Source of the DNA: Burkholderiales bacterium
GTDB lineage: Bacteria; Pseudomonadota; Gammaproteobacteria; Burkholderiales; Burkholderiaceae_C
NCBI GenBank assembly: GCA_019509985.1
Contig: JAEKLF010000097.1
Span: 1 to 40,328, forward strand
Direction: 5' to 3'
Length of the DNA: 40,328 nucleotides
A program made the translations under genes and the position numbers. The first letter of the stretch is position 1, and the number at the start of each line of letters is the position of its first letter. The notes under the pieces are model-generated. The model did no database searches, was not told the origin of the DNA, and was given only the letters and a program-made list of their open reading frames with translations. Of the stretch, positions 7,699 through 15,831 are shown in pieces.

Positions 7699-8094
7699 TG
7701 CCACCAGCCTGGACTTGCCTTCGCGGTCGATGGCCACGTAGGTCAGGTTGGCCTCGGTCACCTTGACCACGTGCAGGTTCTCCGGGTCGCGCTCGGCCAT
7801 CACCTCCACGTGCACGGTGACGGACGTGCGGCCCACCCGGGTGACCGTGGCGTAAAAGCTCAGCAGGTCGCCAATGGACACGGGCTGCTTGAAAACGAAC
7901 TCGTTGACGGCGACGGTGGCGACCCGGCCACGCGAGATGCGAGCCGGCAGCACCGAGCCAGCAATGTCGACCTGGGCCATGATCCAGCCGCCGAAGATGT
8001 CGCCGTTGGCGTTGGCGTCGGCCGGCATGGGCATGACGCGCAGGACGAGCTGGCGGTCACCGCCGTGCGATGTCGAAGGGGCGTTTTCAGTCAT
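7693..8094 (-). CDS. acyl-CoA thioesterase, YciA-type hotdog
   Basis: The 133-residue form starts at the ATG at 8094 (MTENAPSTSHGG); an extension to 8175 adds an Arg-rich unrelated stretch and is not favoured. The hotdog core shows LRVMPMPADANANGDIFGGWIM, where the Asp of GDIFGGW is the likely catalytic residue, followed by VAVNEFVFKQPV and VEVMAERDPENLHVVKVTEANLTYVAID. These match acyl-CoA thioesterases of the YciA family, which hydrolyse broad acyl-CoAs in the cytoplasm. The gene follows the chemoreceptor on the same strand with a 37-nt gap. Confidence 0.88.
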   Translation of the reverse strand: MTENAPSTSHGGDRQLVLRVMPMPADANANGDIFGGWIMAQVDIAGSVLPARISRGRVATVAVNEFVFKQPVSIGDLLSFYATVTRVGRTSVTVHVEVMAERDPENLHVVKVTEANLTYVAIDREGKSRLVAP

Positions 8095-8131
8095 GGCGGG
8101 ATTGTCCCGTACAAGCCGCCGTTCAGAAGCG

Positions 8132-9778
8132 CTACCGGTTGTCCGCGCCCGGCGTCGCGCCGGGCGCCGCGTCACCCCGCTGCGCCTTGCGCAGGTCGGC
8201 CGCGTCGGCCTCCGCCAAGCTCCTGTCCTGGTCGCTCAGGCGGAAGACGCGAATGGAGTCCCGCACCCGAGTGACCTGGCCGTTCAGCGCTGCGGCCGAG
8301 GCGGCCAGCTCCTCCACCATCGCGGCGTTCTGCTGCGTGAGGGCGTCCATCTGCTGCACGGCCTCACCGACCTGGGCGACGCCGGTAGCCTGCTCGCTCG
8401 CGGCGGTGTCGATTTGCACCAGCACGTCGCTGACGCGCGACACGGCCGAGGTCACCTCGTCCATGCGCAGCTGTGCGTCACCGGCCCGGTGGCTGCCGGT
8501 CTCGACGCGCCCGCGCGATTCCTCGATGAGGGCGCGGATCTCCTTGGCTGCCGTGCTGGTGCGCTGGGCGAGGGCGCGCACCTCGGCAGCCACCACCGCG
8601 AAACCGCGACCCTGCTCGCCGGCGCGAGCCGCCTCGACGGCGGCATTCAGGGCCAGGATGTTGGTCTGGAAGGCCACGCCTTCGATGACCTGGATGATGT
8701 CGCCGATGCGCCGCGACGAGTCGGTGATCTCCTGCATGGTGTCCGTCACGCCGTGGACGGCCTGCTGGCTGCGCTGGGCCACACCGGCAGTCTCGCGCGC
8801 GAAGCGGGCACCGTCGCCGGCCAGCTCCGAGGTTTGCCTCACGGTCCCGCTGATCTCGTCCATCGCGGCGGCGGTCTGCTCCAGGCTGCTCGCTTGTGAC
8901 TCCGTGCGGGAAGACAGGTCCTGGTTGCCGGCGGCGATCTCCCGGGCACCGCCCTCCAGGTGGATGACCTCCTCGCGTACGTCGCGCACGACGGTGCGCA
9001 CGGATACCGTCAGCTGGGCCAGGGCCAGTTGCAGCTCGCCGATTTCGCCCCGGCCGCTGACCTCGACCTGCCGCGTCAGGTCGCCGCCCGCCAGCAGGTT
9101 GGCGGTGGCAATCACCTGGCGCAGCGGGGCGATTCCGCTCGCGAGCAGGCCGTAGCTGGCGGCGGCGGTGCTGGCCAGGGCAGCCAGCACAAGGCCCCAG
9201 CCGGGCGCGCCGGCCCAGGCCGCAAGCAGCGGTCCAGCCGCGGCAAGTGCGGCCAGCAAGACCATCTGGCCGCGCAACTCGGGCCGGAGCCAGCTCGTCA
9301 GGCGGCCCACTGCGTCGTTGCGCTTGACCACGCCGTGCCGCAGCACATGAATCCGGCGGCCCGCGGCCGCCTCGGCGCGCATGGTGGCGTAGAGCGGCTC
9401 GAAGCGGCGCACCTCGGCGTCGCTGGGCTGGGTGCGCACCGACAGATAGCCCACCGTGCGATCACCGTTTCGCACCGGCGTCGCGTTGGCTCGCACCCAG
9501 TAATAGTCGCCATTCTTGCGCCGGTTCTTGACGAGCGCGGTCCAGGGCAGGCCGCTCTGGATGGTGGCCCAGAGGTCGCGGAAGGCCTCCTCGGGCATGT
9601 CGGGGTGGCGCACGAGGTTGTGTGGCTGGCCCAGCAACTCGGCCTGCGTGTAGCCGCTGACGGCCACGAAGCTGGGGTTGCAGTAGGTAATACGCCCCTT
9701 CAGGTCCGTGATCGACACGAGGGTCTGGTCGGAGCTCAGGGCGTACCCGTTTTGGGTGACCGGCTGGTTGTTGCGCAT
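8132..9778 (-). CDS. PAS-domain methyl-accepting chemotaxis protein (Aer-like)
   Basis: The 548-residue protein has an N-terminal PAS domain (residues ~15-125: ITYCNPSFVAVSGYTQAELLG, NRRKNGDYYWVRANATPV), hydrophobic segments near 170-213, a HAMP-like region near 214-268 and a long MCP coiled coil. The conserved hairpin tip reads GVAFQTNILALNAAVEAARA. No periplasmic sensor domain is present, as in the redox/energy receptor Aer, so it probably senses through a PAS-bound cofactor such as FAD. No CheR-binding pentapeptide is seen at the C-terminus, which ends in an Ala/Asp-rich tail. It diverges from the ABC exporter gene; no che genes are adjacent. Confidence 0.9.
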   Translation of the reverse strand: MRNNQPVTQNGYALSSDQTLVSITDLKGRITYCNPSFVAVSGYTQAELLGQPHNLVRHPDMPEEAFRDLWATIQSGLPWTALVKNRRKNGDYYWVRANATPVRNGDRTVGYLSVRTQPSDAEVRRFEPLYATMRAEAAAGRRIHVLRHGVVKRNDAVGRLTSWLRPELRGQMVLLAALAAAGPLLAAWAGAPGWGLVLAALASTAAASYGLLASGIAPLRQVIATANLLAGGDLTRQVEVSGRGEIGELQLALAQLTVSVRTVVRDVREEVIHLEGGAREIAAGNQDLSSRTESQASSLEQTAAAMDEISGTVRQTSELAGDGARFARETAGVAQRSQQAVHGVTDTMQEITDSSRRIGDIIQVIEGVAFQTNILALNAAVEAARAGEQGRGFAVVAAEVRALAQRTSTAAKEIRALIEESRGRVETGSHRAGDAQLRMDEVTSAVSRVSDVLVQIDTAASEQATGVAQVGEAVQQMDALTQQNAAMVEELAASAAALNGQVTRVRDSIRVFRLSDQDRSLAEADAADLRKAQRGDAAPGATPGADNR

Positions 9779-9926
9779 GATGCCCTCTCAGTGGATGGAG
9801 AACCCGCCCCGTTTTAGCGGCCAGCATAGGGACGGCGGCCCGGCGGGAATTGCGCTGCGTCATGCCAAACGCCGATGTGCCGCGCTAGTTCCCGGGTGTG
9901 CACACCGCCAAGGCCAGGGCGGGACA

Positions 9927-11618
9927 ATGCCGCGCATGCGTTCCCTTGCCGCCCGTCTTCCCCCGTCCACGACCTCCAGCAACGTCCGCGGCGACTGGGG
10001 CACCATCGGCCGCCTGCTGCCCTATCTGTGGCGCTACCGCTGGCGGGTCGGGCTGGCGCTGTCCTTCATGGTCGGCGCCAAGCTGTGCAACGTGGGCGTG
10101 CCCATCCTGCTCAAGCACCTGATCGACAGTCTGGGCCTGAAGCCTGGCCAGCCCCAGGCCCTGCTCGTCGTGCCGCTGGGTCTGCTGCTGGCCTACGGCG
10201 CGCTGCGGCTGTCGACGTCGCTGTTCACCGAGCTGCGCGAGCTGATCTTCGCCAAGGCCACCGAGGGCACGGCGCGCAGCATCTTTTCGCTTTACAGCAT
10301 CGTGCCGACGCTGATCGAGGTCGTGCTGGTGCTGACGCTGCTGGGCGTCAAGTTCGACGTCTGGTTCGCCGGCATCACCGTCATCGCCCTGGTCGTCTAC
10401 ATCGGCTTCACCGTCGTCGTCACCGAGTGGCGCACCAAGTTCCGCAAGCTGCTCAACGAGCTCGACTCGGTCGCCCATAGCAAGGCCATCGACTCGCTGC
10501 TGAACTACGAAACGGTCAAGTACTTCAACAACGAGGACTTCGAGTCCCGCCGCTACGACGAGAGCCTGGAGAAGCTGCGCAAGGCCCAGCTAAAGAGCCA
10601 GACGACGCTGTCCATGCTCAACACCGGCCAGCAGCTCATCATCGCCGCGGCCCTGGTGCTGATGCTGTGGCGGGCCACACAGGGGGTCGTCGCGGGTCAT
10701 ATGAGCCTGGGGGACCTGGTCATGGTCAACGCCTTCATGATCCAGCTCTACATCCCGCTGAACTTCCTCGGCGTCATCTACCGCGAGATCAAGCAGGCGC
10801 TGACCGACATCGAGAAGCTGTTCCGCCTGCTCGACCGTGAGCGCGAGATCGCCGATGCGCCCGACGCCGTCGAGCTGCAGGTGCGCGGCGCCAGCGTCGT
10901 CTTCGACGACGTGCACTTCGCCTACGACCCGGTGCGGCCCATCCTGCACGGCGTCAGCTTCGAGATCCCGGCGGGCAAGAAGGTCGCCGTCGTCGGCCCC
11001 AGCGGCTCGGGCAAGAGCACGCTGGCGCGACTGCTTTACCGCTTCTACGACATCGACTCGGGCCAGATCCGCATCGACGGCCAGGACATCCGCGGCGTGA
11101 CCCAGGGCAGCCTGCGCCGCGCCATCGGCATCGTGCCGCAGGACACGGTGCTCTTCAACGACACGGTGGCCTACAACATCGCCTACGGCCGCCCCGGCGC
11201 CAGCCCGGCGGAGGTGGAAGGCGCCGCACGCGCGGCCCACATCCACGCCTTCATCAGCGCCACGCCGCTGGGTTACGAGACCATGGTCGGCGAGCGCGGG
11301 CTCAAGCTTTCGGGCGGCGAGAAGCAGCGCGTGGCCATCGCCCGCACGCTGCTGAAGAACCCGCCCATCCTCATCTTTGATGAAGCCACGTCGGCGCTGG
11401 ACTCCACGAACGAGCGCGCCATCCAGGCCGAGCTCGAATCCGTCGGTGAAAACAAGACCGTGCTCGTCATCGCCCACCGGCTGTCGACGGTGGTGGATGC
11501 GCACGAGATCCTCGTGCTGGAGCAGGGCCGCATCATCGAGCGCGGCCGCCACGATGCGTTGCTGGCCCGGGGCGGGCGCTATGCGGAGATGTGGAGGCTG
11601 CAGCAGTCGGCAGATTGA
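9927..11618 (+). CDS. Atm1/ABCB7-type ABC exporter, apparently missing ~40 residues of the transmembrane domain
   Basis: The 563-residue half-transporter starts MPRMRSLAARLPPS. Its nucleotide-binding domain is complete: Walker A GPSGSGKS (357-364), signature LSGGEKQR (461-468), Walker B ILIFDEATSALD (481-492) and H-loop His517. The membrane part has Atm1 signatures VVTEWRTKFRK, NYETVKYFNNEDFE and LNFLGVIYREIKQ. Such proteins export glutathione-linked or heavy-metal conjugates. At residues ~108-126 the sequence runs FAKATEGTARSIFSLYSIV. Other family members, including yeast Atm1, have about 40 more residues here, including the first intracellular coupling helix with a conserved RQTGG motif. 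The frame is kept. Restoring 40 residues would give the usual ~600-residue length. The deletion may inactivate coupling or be an assembly artefact. Confidence 0.88.
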   Translation: MPRMRSLAARLPPSTTSSNVRGDWGTIGRLLPYLWRYRWRVGLALSFMVGAKLCNVGVPILLKHLIDSLGLKPGQPQALLVVPLGLLLAYGALRLSTSLFTELRELIFAKATEGTARSIFSLYSIVPTLIEVVLVLTLLGVKFDVWFAGITVIALVVYIGFTVVVTEWRTKFRKLLNELDSVAHSKAIDSLLNYETVKYFNNEDFESRRYDESLEKLRKAQLKSQTTLSMLNTGQQLIIAAALVLMLWRATQGVVAGHMSLGDLVMVNAFMIQLYIPLNFLGVIYREIKQALTDIEKLFRLLDREREIADAPDAVELQVRGASVVFDDVHFAYDPVRPILHGVSFEIPAGKKVAVVGPSGSGKSTLARLLYRFYDIDSGQIRIDGQDIRGVTQGSLRRAIGIVPQDTVLFNDTVAYNIAYGRPGASPAEVEGAARAAHIHAFISATPLGYETMVGERGLKLSGGEKQRVAIARTLLKNPPILIFDEATSALDSTNERAIQAELESVGENKTVLVIAHRLSTVVDAHEILVLEQGRIIERGRHDALLARGGRYAEMWRLQQSAD

Positions 11619-11621
11619 GAG

Positions 11622-11760
11622 GCCCCTCGCTCAGCCTCTCCCCGCTGAACGCGGGCGAGCCTGATCGGTCCCCCGGGGGGGACGGCAATGCTTGCGGCAT
11701 TTAGCCGCAAGCATCGCCAGCAGGCCGGCTTGGGAGCGGCCCGGCGCTCGGGCCCGCGGG
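11622..11760. repeat. REP-like dispersed repeat, copy B
   Basis: The left part (from GCCCCTCGC at 11622) matches copy A. The 13-bp block is at 11680-11692 with one A/G difference, and the 24-bp identical block is at 11724-11747. Between them lies a perfect 11-bp hairpin: 11688-11698 pairs with 11704-11714 around loop ATTTA. At the right end GGAG (11733-11736) is followed by a perfect 6-bp stem, GGCCCG (11738-11743) with CGGGCC (11749-11754). A GGAG tetranucleotide before a palindrome is the layout known for REP elements mobilised by RAYT proteins. It starts 4 nt after the exporter stop. Confidence 0.88.
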
Positions 11761-11780
11761 TTTCACGGGGCGCGAGGCCC

Positions 11781-12104
11781 TCAGTGCGGCTTCTTGGGCT
11801 TCTCGAAGCTCTTGGGCCGGTAGACGTTGCCGTCCCATTCACCGTCCGTGCGGCCATCGCGGTCGTCGTGCAGGGCGGAATCACGGGCGCGGCGGATGAC
11901 GCGTTCGGCCTCCAGCGCGGCAGCGCGCGTCTGGCGCTGGCGGCGGCGCCAGCCAGTGGCGCGGTCGATCAGGCTCTGCAGCCACGCGCCCAGGCGCGCC
12001 ACGCCAGCATCCACGCGGGCCCGCGCGCGGTAGGGCAGGACCATGTGCACCGCGAGGGCAATGCAGACGGCGAGGCCGATGGCGGCGAGCAGCGTGTGAA
12101 GCAT
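11781..12104 (-). CDS. hypothetical small membrane protein
   Basis: The 107-residue protein starts at the ATG at 12104 (MLHTLLAAIGLAVCIALAVHMVLP); a longer frame to 12179 has no support. One N-terminal transmembrane helix (residues ~3-24) is followed by an Arg-rich, probably helical cytoplasmic region (RATGWRRRQRQTRAAALEAERVI cut short here) and a charged C-terminus ending SFEKPKKPH. I do not recognise the family. It is on the same strand as the UPF0149 gene, 50 nt downstream of its stop, so it may share its transcript. Confidence 0.6.
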   Translation of the reverse strand: MLHTLLAAIGLAVCIALAVHMVLPYRARARVDAGVARLGAWLQSLIDRATGWRRRQRQTRAAALEAERVIRRARDSALHDDRDGRTDGEWDGNVYRPKSFEKPKKPH

Positions 12105-12154
12105 GTCTTGAGTGTGACCTAAACGCGCGCCTGCGGCCACCCAGGTTGAGGGGG

Positions 12155-12766
12155 TCAGGCTTTCTGGCGAATCGCCCACAGCGCCAGCATGGCGTCAGGA
12201 ATCGTCCGGCTGGCCGCATCGCGCTCGGCGGGCGAGGCGTCGGCCAGTGCGCCGTCCTCGCCACCCAGGGCGGCGATGGGCGCCAGCAGGTCCGCCGTGT
12301 CGTCGCCATCGAACAGCGGTGCCCAGGCCTCGGGCGCCAGGTCCACGGCCATCAGAAAGCCGGCGGCCCAGTCTTCGGCGTCGGCGTATTCGGTGTCCTC
12401 GTCCTCGCCTTCGGCAAAGCTGAAGATGGGCTCCCAGCCCTGCGGGTGCTGCGCCCAGGCGGTGGCGATGGACTGCAGATGGCGCAGCACCCCCATGACG
12501 ACCTTCTTGCGCTGCTTGCCGCTGGCAAAGGGGGCTGGATCGACGTCGCCATCGCCCCCCCAGATGATTGGCAGCCAGGCCTCGCCGGGCAGTTCCGGCA
12601 GCGCCCGGCCCGGCGTCAGCAGCAGGCCGGCCAGGTAGCCGTCCAGCGCCTCGATGTTCATCGAGCCGTCGGCGGGCAGGGCGGCCAGCAGTTCGTCGAG
12701 GTCGTTCAGTTCCTCGTCGGCCAGCGGGCGGTTGTCGGAGGCAGGGTTGTAGTGGGGGTACTGCAT
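12155..12766 (-). CDS. UPF0149 (YecA/YgfB-like) family protein
   Basis: The 203-residue acidic protein contains LADEELNDLDELLAALPADG and MNIEALDGYLAGLLLTPG near residues 15-55, then FLMAVDLAPEAWAPLFDG near 135-152. These are hallmarks of the UPF0149/YgfB fold. The SEC-C zinc-binding tail often found in YecA proteins is absent; the protein ends LALWAIRQKA. The biochemical role of the family is unclear. It starts 15 nt after the stop of the 79-residue gene, so the two are probably one operon. Confidence 0.82.
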   Translation of the reverse strand: MQYPHYNPASDNRPLADEELNDLDELLAALPADGSMNIEALDGYLAGLLLTPGRALPELPGEAWLPIIWGGDGDVDPAPFASGKQRKKVVMGVLRHLQSIATAWAQHPQGWEPIFSFAEGEDEDTEYADAEDWAAGFLMAVDLAPEAWAPLFDGDDTADLLAPIAALGGEDGALADASPAERDAASRTIPDAMLALWAIRQKA

Positions 12767-12781
12767 GGGTCGTCCTCTGGC

Positions 12782-13021
12782 TCAGCCGTGGCGGCCGTGG
12801 CGGCTCTTGGGTTTCTTGCTGTCGAATTCAGCGATCTGTGCCTTCAGCAAGGCCATCAGCACGCGCGCATTCTGCTCGGTCATTGTGATGACGCTGCTGG
12901 GCTCGATGCCTTCGAGCGGCGTCTTGGGCGACACGAGAGCGTCGACCTTGAACATGATCTGGCCGTGCTGGTTGGCGGACGCGGCCTTGAACTTCTGGAT
13001 TTCGATTTGATGGGTTTTCAT
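12782..13021 (-). CDS. hypothetical protein, 79 residues
   Basis: Starting at ATG 13021, the protein reads MKTHQIEIQKFKAASANQHG and ends KKPKSRHGRHG. It is predicted soluble, with a likely beta-rich first half (GQIMFKVDALVSPKTPLEGI), a helix (TEQNARVLMALLKAQIAEF) and a basic tail. I do not recognise the family. An upstream ATG at 13051 would add MAACRPSVRQ and is less likely. It is the first gene of a minus-strand run with the UPF0149 gene and diverges from the RAYT gene across 65 bp. Confidence 0.65.
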   Translation of the reverse strand: MKTHQIEIQKFKAASANQHGQIMFKVDALVSPKTPLEGIEPSSVITMTEQNARVLMALLKAQIAEFDSKKPKSRHGRHG

Positions 13022-13086
13022 CTGGCGTACTGAGGGCCGGCAAGCCGCCATCTTGCCATTCCGGGCGGTCAGACTTAAGGTGCCGC

Positions 13087-13932
13087 ATGGCCCGGCCCGC
13101 TCGACTCGAGATTGCCGGCGCGGTCTACCTGATCGGCGCCCACTGCCCGTTCGACAGCGGCCAGCCAGCCTTTGCCGACGAAAGCGATCGCACCGAGATG
13201 CGTTCGCTGCTGGCCCAGGCCCTGCACCGCTTCGACGCGCAGGCTCTCGCTTATGTGCTGCTGCCCGACCATTACCACCTGCTGCTGTTCACGCGCCGCG
13301 CCAACCTGTCGCCGCTGATGCGCCACGTGAACGGCGTCTACACCCAGCACCAGCAGCGTCGCCACGGCTTCAGCGGGCCGCTGTTCCAGGGGCGTTTCCA
13401 CGCCGTGCTGGTGGACCGCGAACGCTATTTGCTGGACGCCTGCCGCTACATCGACCTCAACCCCGTGCGCCTGGGCCTGGTGCGCAGCGCGGCGGACTGG
13501 CCGGGGTCGAGTTTTCGCGCGCTGGCCTGCCAGGAGGCGGCGCCGGACTGGCTGGACGTGGACGGCCTGCACACCCATCTGCTCGGCCGCCCGGCGCTGA
13601 CGCCCGCCCAGCACCGCGTCGCCGGCGAGCGCTACGCCCGTCTCGTCGCCGCCGAGCCGGGGCTGCAGCTGTGGCCGGGGCGGTTGCGCGAGCAGATCTT
13701 CCTGGGCGACGCCGCCTTTGCCGAGCGCATGCGCGCCGCCGCCGGGGCGCCCCGGCGTGCCGCACGCACGAGCTGGGCGGACTGGCTCAAGCGCGCCGGC
13801 GGCATCCGCGAGCAGGCGCTGTGGCTGGCCCACACCGAGGGCAGCGTCGCGATGACCGAACTGGCTGGCCAGCTCGGCCTGTCGGTGTCGCGCGTCAGCC
13901 GCTTGATTGCAGCCGCCGAACGCGCGGTCTGA
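13087..13932 (+). CDS. REP-associated tyrosine transposase (RAYT, Y1/HUH superfamily)
   Basis: The 281-residue protein has the IS200-like/RAYT layout. The N-terminus is RPARLEIAGAVYLIGAHC. The metal-binding HUH motif is in YVLLPDHYHLLL (His at ~60 and ~62). The family segment GPLFQGRFHAVLV is near 97-109, and the catalytic Tyr is in CRYIDLNPVRLGLV near 119-132. A C-terminal extension (residues ~230-281) ends in a helix-turn-helix-like segment, TELAGQLGLSVSRVSRLI. RAYTs nick single-stranded DNA at REP sequences and are normally single-copy domesticated genes flanked by REPs. A repeat copy begins about 23 bp after this stop. AAGG precedes the ATG. Confidence 0.9.
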   Translation: MARPARLEIAGAVYLIGAHCPFDSGQPAFADESDRTEMRSLLAQALHRFDAQALAYVLLPDHYHLLLFTRRANLSPLMRHVNGVYTQHQQRRHGFSGPLFQGRFHAVLVDRERYLLDACRYIDLNPVRLGLVRSAADWPGSSFRALACQEAAPDWLDVDGLHTHLLGRPALTPAQHRVAGERYARLVAAEPGLQLWPGRLREQIFLGDAAFAERMRAAAGAPRRAARTSWADWLKRAGGIREQALWLAHTEGSVAMTELAGQLGLSVSRVSRLIAAAERAV

Positions 13933-13943
13933 CGCGCCCTCGT

Positions 13944-13959
13944 CCAAGGCGTACCTTGG
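13944..13959. other. short perfect hairpin after the RAYT gene
   Basis: CCAAGG (13944-13949), loop CGTA, CCTTGG (13954-13959). It lies 12 bp after the transposase stop, at the left edge of repeat copy C. It could be part of the element or a weak terminator; no T-tract follows. Confidence 0.45.
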
Positions 13960-14053
13960 TCGGTACCCGAGAGGACGGCGATGCTCGCGGCATCGAGCCG
14001 CTTGCACATCGCCATGCCGGGCCGGCTTGGGAGCGGCCCGGCGCGCGGCCCGA
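13955..14053. repeat. REP-like dispersed repeat, copy C, beside the RAYT gene
   Basis: The 13-bp block is at 13973-13985, identical to copy A. The 24-bp block identical in all copies is at 14021-14044. The spacer between them has the same design as in copy B (CGCGGC, ATCGA, GCCGC) but with an imperfect stem. GGAG at 14030-14033 precedes the GC-rich palindromic right end. Its position just downstream of the transposase is what is expected for a REP cognate to this RAYT. Confidence 0.85.
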
Positions 14054-14068
14054 AAGCGCCGCTCGCCC

Positions 14069-14809
14069 TCAAAGCTGCTTGAAGCGGTGGGCGTAGGCCG
14101 GGCTGACCTCCAGCGTCTCCGGCCGGTTCTTCAGCGTGATGCCGAGCTTGCCGCTGAGCGTGCGGCTGACCGACTTGATGGCATGCGCGTTGACGATGGT
14201 GGAGCGATGCACCTGCCAGAAGTGCTCGCCGTCCAGGCGCTGGATCAGCTCCTTGAGCGGCAGCGAGATCAGCGCCTCGGTGTCGGCCGTGACGACGGCG
14301 ACGTATTTGTGATCGGCGCGGAAATAGGCCACGTCGTCGACGGTGATGAGCTGCAGCTCGCGGCCCCGCTGCACGGTGATCCAGCGCAGCGGCTCCACGG
14401 CCAGCGTGCCGGCGGCGCGCGTGGCGAGCCCGGCAAGGTCGGCCGGCGGCTGGCTCAGCCGTTCCTTGAGCCGCAGCAGCGTCTTGGCCATGCGCACCGG
14501 GTCCAGGGGTTTCAGCAGGTAGCCGACGGCCCCTTCGTCGAAGGCCTGCACCGCGTAGCGCTCGTGCGCCGTGATGAAGACGACGTGGGCGCGCCGGCCG
14601 ATCAGCTGCGCCACCTCCAGCCCCGACAGGCCCGGCATCTGCACGTCCAGGAAGCAGACCTCGGGCGCCAGCTGCTCGACGAGCCGCAGCGCCTCGTGGC
14701 CGTCGCGCGCCATGGCCACGACCTGGGCCTCGGGCCACTGGCGCAGCAGCTCCTCGCGGATCTCGGTGGCGAGCAGAGCTTCGTCTTCGGCGATCAGCAC
14801 GCGGGTCAT
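14069..14809 (-). CDS. LytTR-family response regulator
   Basis: The 246-residue protein starts MTRVLIAEDEALLATEI. A receiver domain (residues 1-~120) has the acidic pair ED, phosphoacceptor Asp55 in VCFLDVQMPG, Thr in FITAHERYAVQAF and Lys in LLKPLD. The LytTR DNA-binding domain (residues ~135-246) shows WITVQRGRELQLITVDDVAYF and FWQVHRSTIVNAHAI. The ATG overlaps the stop of the upstream gene as ATGA, so translation is probably coupled. It should be the output of the LytS-like kinase pair upstream and may bind the direct repeats at 17327-17360. Longer in-frame extensions run through the kinase gene and are rejected. Confidence 0.9.
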   Translation of the reverse strand: MTRVLIAEDEALLATEIREELLRQWPEAQVVAMARDGHEALRLVEQLAPEVCFLDVQMPGLSGLEVAQLIGRRAHVVFITAHERYAVQAFDEGAVGYLLKPLDPVRMAKTLLRLKERLSQPPADLAGLATRAAGTLAVEPLRWITVQRGRELQLITVDDVAYFRADHKYVAVVTADTEALISLPLKELIQRLDGEHFWQVHRSTIVNAHAIKSVSRTLSGKLGITLKNRPETLEVSPAYAHRFKQL

Positions 14810-15831
14810 GAAGGGATGGGCCAGCTGAGTTTGAACAGCGGGAAATCTTCGCCGATCAACTGCAGCGCCGCTTCGCTGCCGTGCACGGCGCGCAGGCGTT
14901 GCGCCAGCTCGGACAGGGCCACGCGCCCGGCCGCCAGCCGCGTGCGCTCGCGGTCCGGCCCCAGGGCCAGCAAGTGCAGCTCGGCCATGCCGCTGCCGGC
15001 GTGCAAGGACAGGCTCCACAGCGTCGTGCCCTCGTCCAGCAGCGGGCGCACCAGCGGCAGCAGCACCATGGGCGCCAGCGGCCAGTCTGGTGGCTCGGTG
15101 AGGCCAGCGAAGTGCAGGCGCTCGGTGTGCCGGGCATCGGCGCTGACGAGGCGGGCGTAGGCGCGCAGCGCGGCGATCTCGCGCGCCAGCGTCGACACCT
15201 CGGCCTCGACGTGGGGCTGCAGCGCGCGCAGCAGCTCGATCAGCGCGGCGAGGCGCGCCTGGGCGCGCACCGGCTCGGCCTCCAGCTCGGTGTCGATGCG
15301 GGCCAGGCGCTCGGACAGCAGGGCCGGGTCGACGCGCGCCTGCAGCGCCAGCAGCTGGGCGGCGGCCAGGCGCCGTTCGCGCTCGGCGGCGGCGTTGCGC
15401 AGCATGGCCAGTCGCGCCTGGGCGCGCTGCGAGAAGCGCAGCTGCACATAGACCGTGACGCCCAGCCCATGCCAGACCAGCGTCGTGCAGGCCAGCACGA
15501 CATCGTTCATCGGCGTCCACCAGTCGACCTTGCCGAGCACCGGGTAGAGGGTCGGCGCGATGACCCAGACGCCGCCCAGCACCGTCGCCAGCACGACGGC
15601 GGGGTAGGCCAGCAGCGCGGGCAGCCGGCTGGCATCGACGGCGGCGTCCGCCGCGCGCAGGCCCAGCACGGCGGGCACTCCGAACTGCAGCACGTTGTAG
15701 GCCAGCGCGTTGAACAGGTCACGGCCGGCCAGCGTGTTGTCCAGCGGCGTGCCGTTGGCCACCAGCGTCGCCGCGCCGACGAGCAGCATCCAGCCGAGGT
15801 CGCCGCCCTTCAGGCTCAGGTTCAGCGACAT
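14806..15831 (-). CDS. degenerate LytS-like sensor protein (pseudokinase)
   Basis: The 341-residue protein has about four hydrophobic segments in residues 10-130 and then a region that aligns by eye with the kinase encoded just upstream. The catalytic residues are gone: where His_kinase proteins have PHFLFN this protein has PALLSE (Ala170 at the phosphoacceptor position), the N-box ENAIKHG is replaced by RPLLDEG, and no DTGAGM-type ATP motif is present. It overlaps the canonical kinase start by 10 nt and the regulator start by 4 nt. It probably signals through dimerisation with the active kinase or the regulator, rather than by phosphorylation; this is inference. Membrane topology suggests it carries its own sensing domain. 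Confidence 0.82.
   Translation of the reverse strand: MSLNLSLKGGDLGWMLLVGAATLVANGTPLDNTLAGRDLFNALAYNVLQFGVPAVLGLRAADAAVDASRLPALLAYPAVVLATVLGGVWVIAPTLYPVLGKVDWWTPMNDVVLACTTLVWHGLGVTVYVQLRFSQRAQARLAMLRNAAAERERRLAAAQLLALQARVDPALLSERLARIDTELEAEPVRAQARLAALIELLRALQPHVEAEVSTLAREIAALRAYARLVSADARHTERLHFAGLTEPPDWPLAPMVLLPLVRPLLDEGTTLWSLSLHAGSGMAELHLLALGPDRERTRLAAGRVALSELAQRLRAVHGSEAALQLIGEDFPLFKLSWPIPS

Noticed and set aside
12146..13033. Plus-strand open frame across the UPF0149 and 79-residue genes
   Set aside because: The minus-strand genes have ribosome sites and a recognisable family; the plus-strand product is Gly/Gln/Arg-rich and matches nothing.
13087..13932. Complete IS200/IS605 insertion sequence
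   Set aside because: No TnpB gene and no transposon-end hairpins bounding the gene were seen; motifs and adjacent repeat fit a domesticated RAYT.
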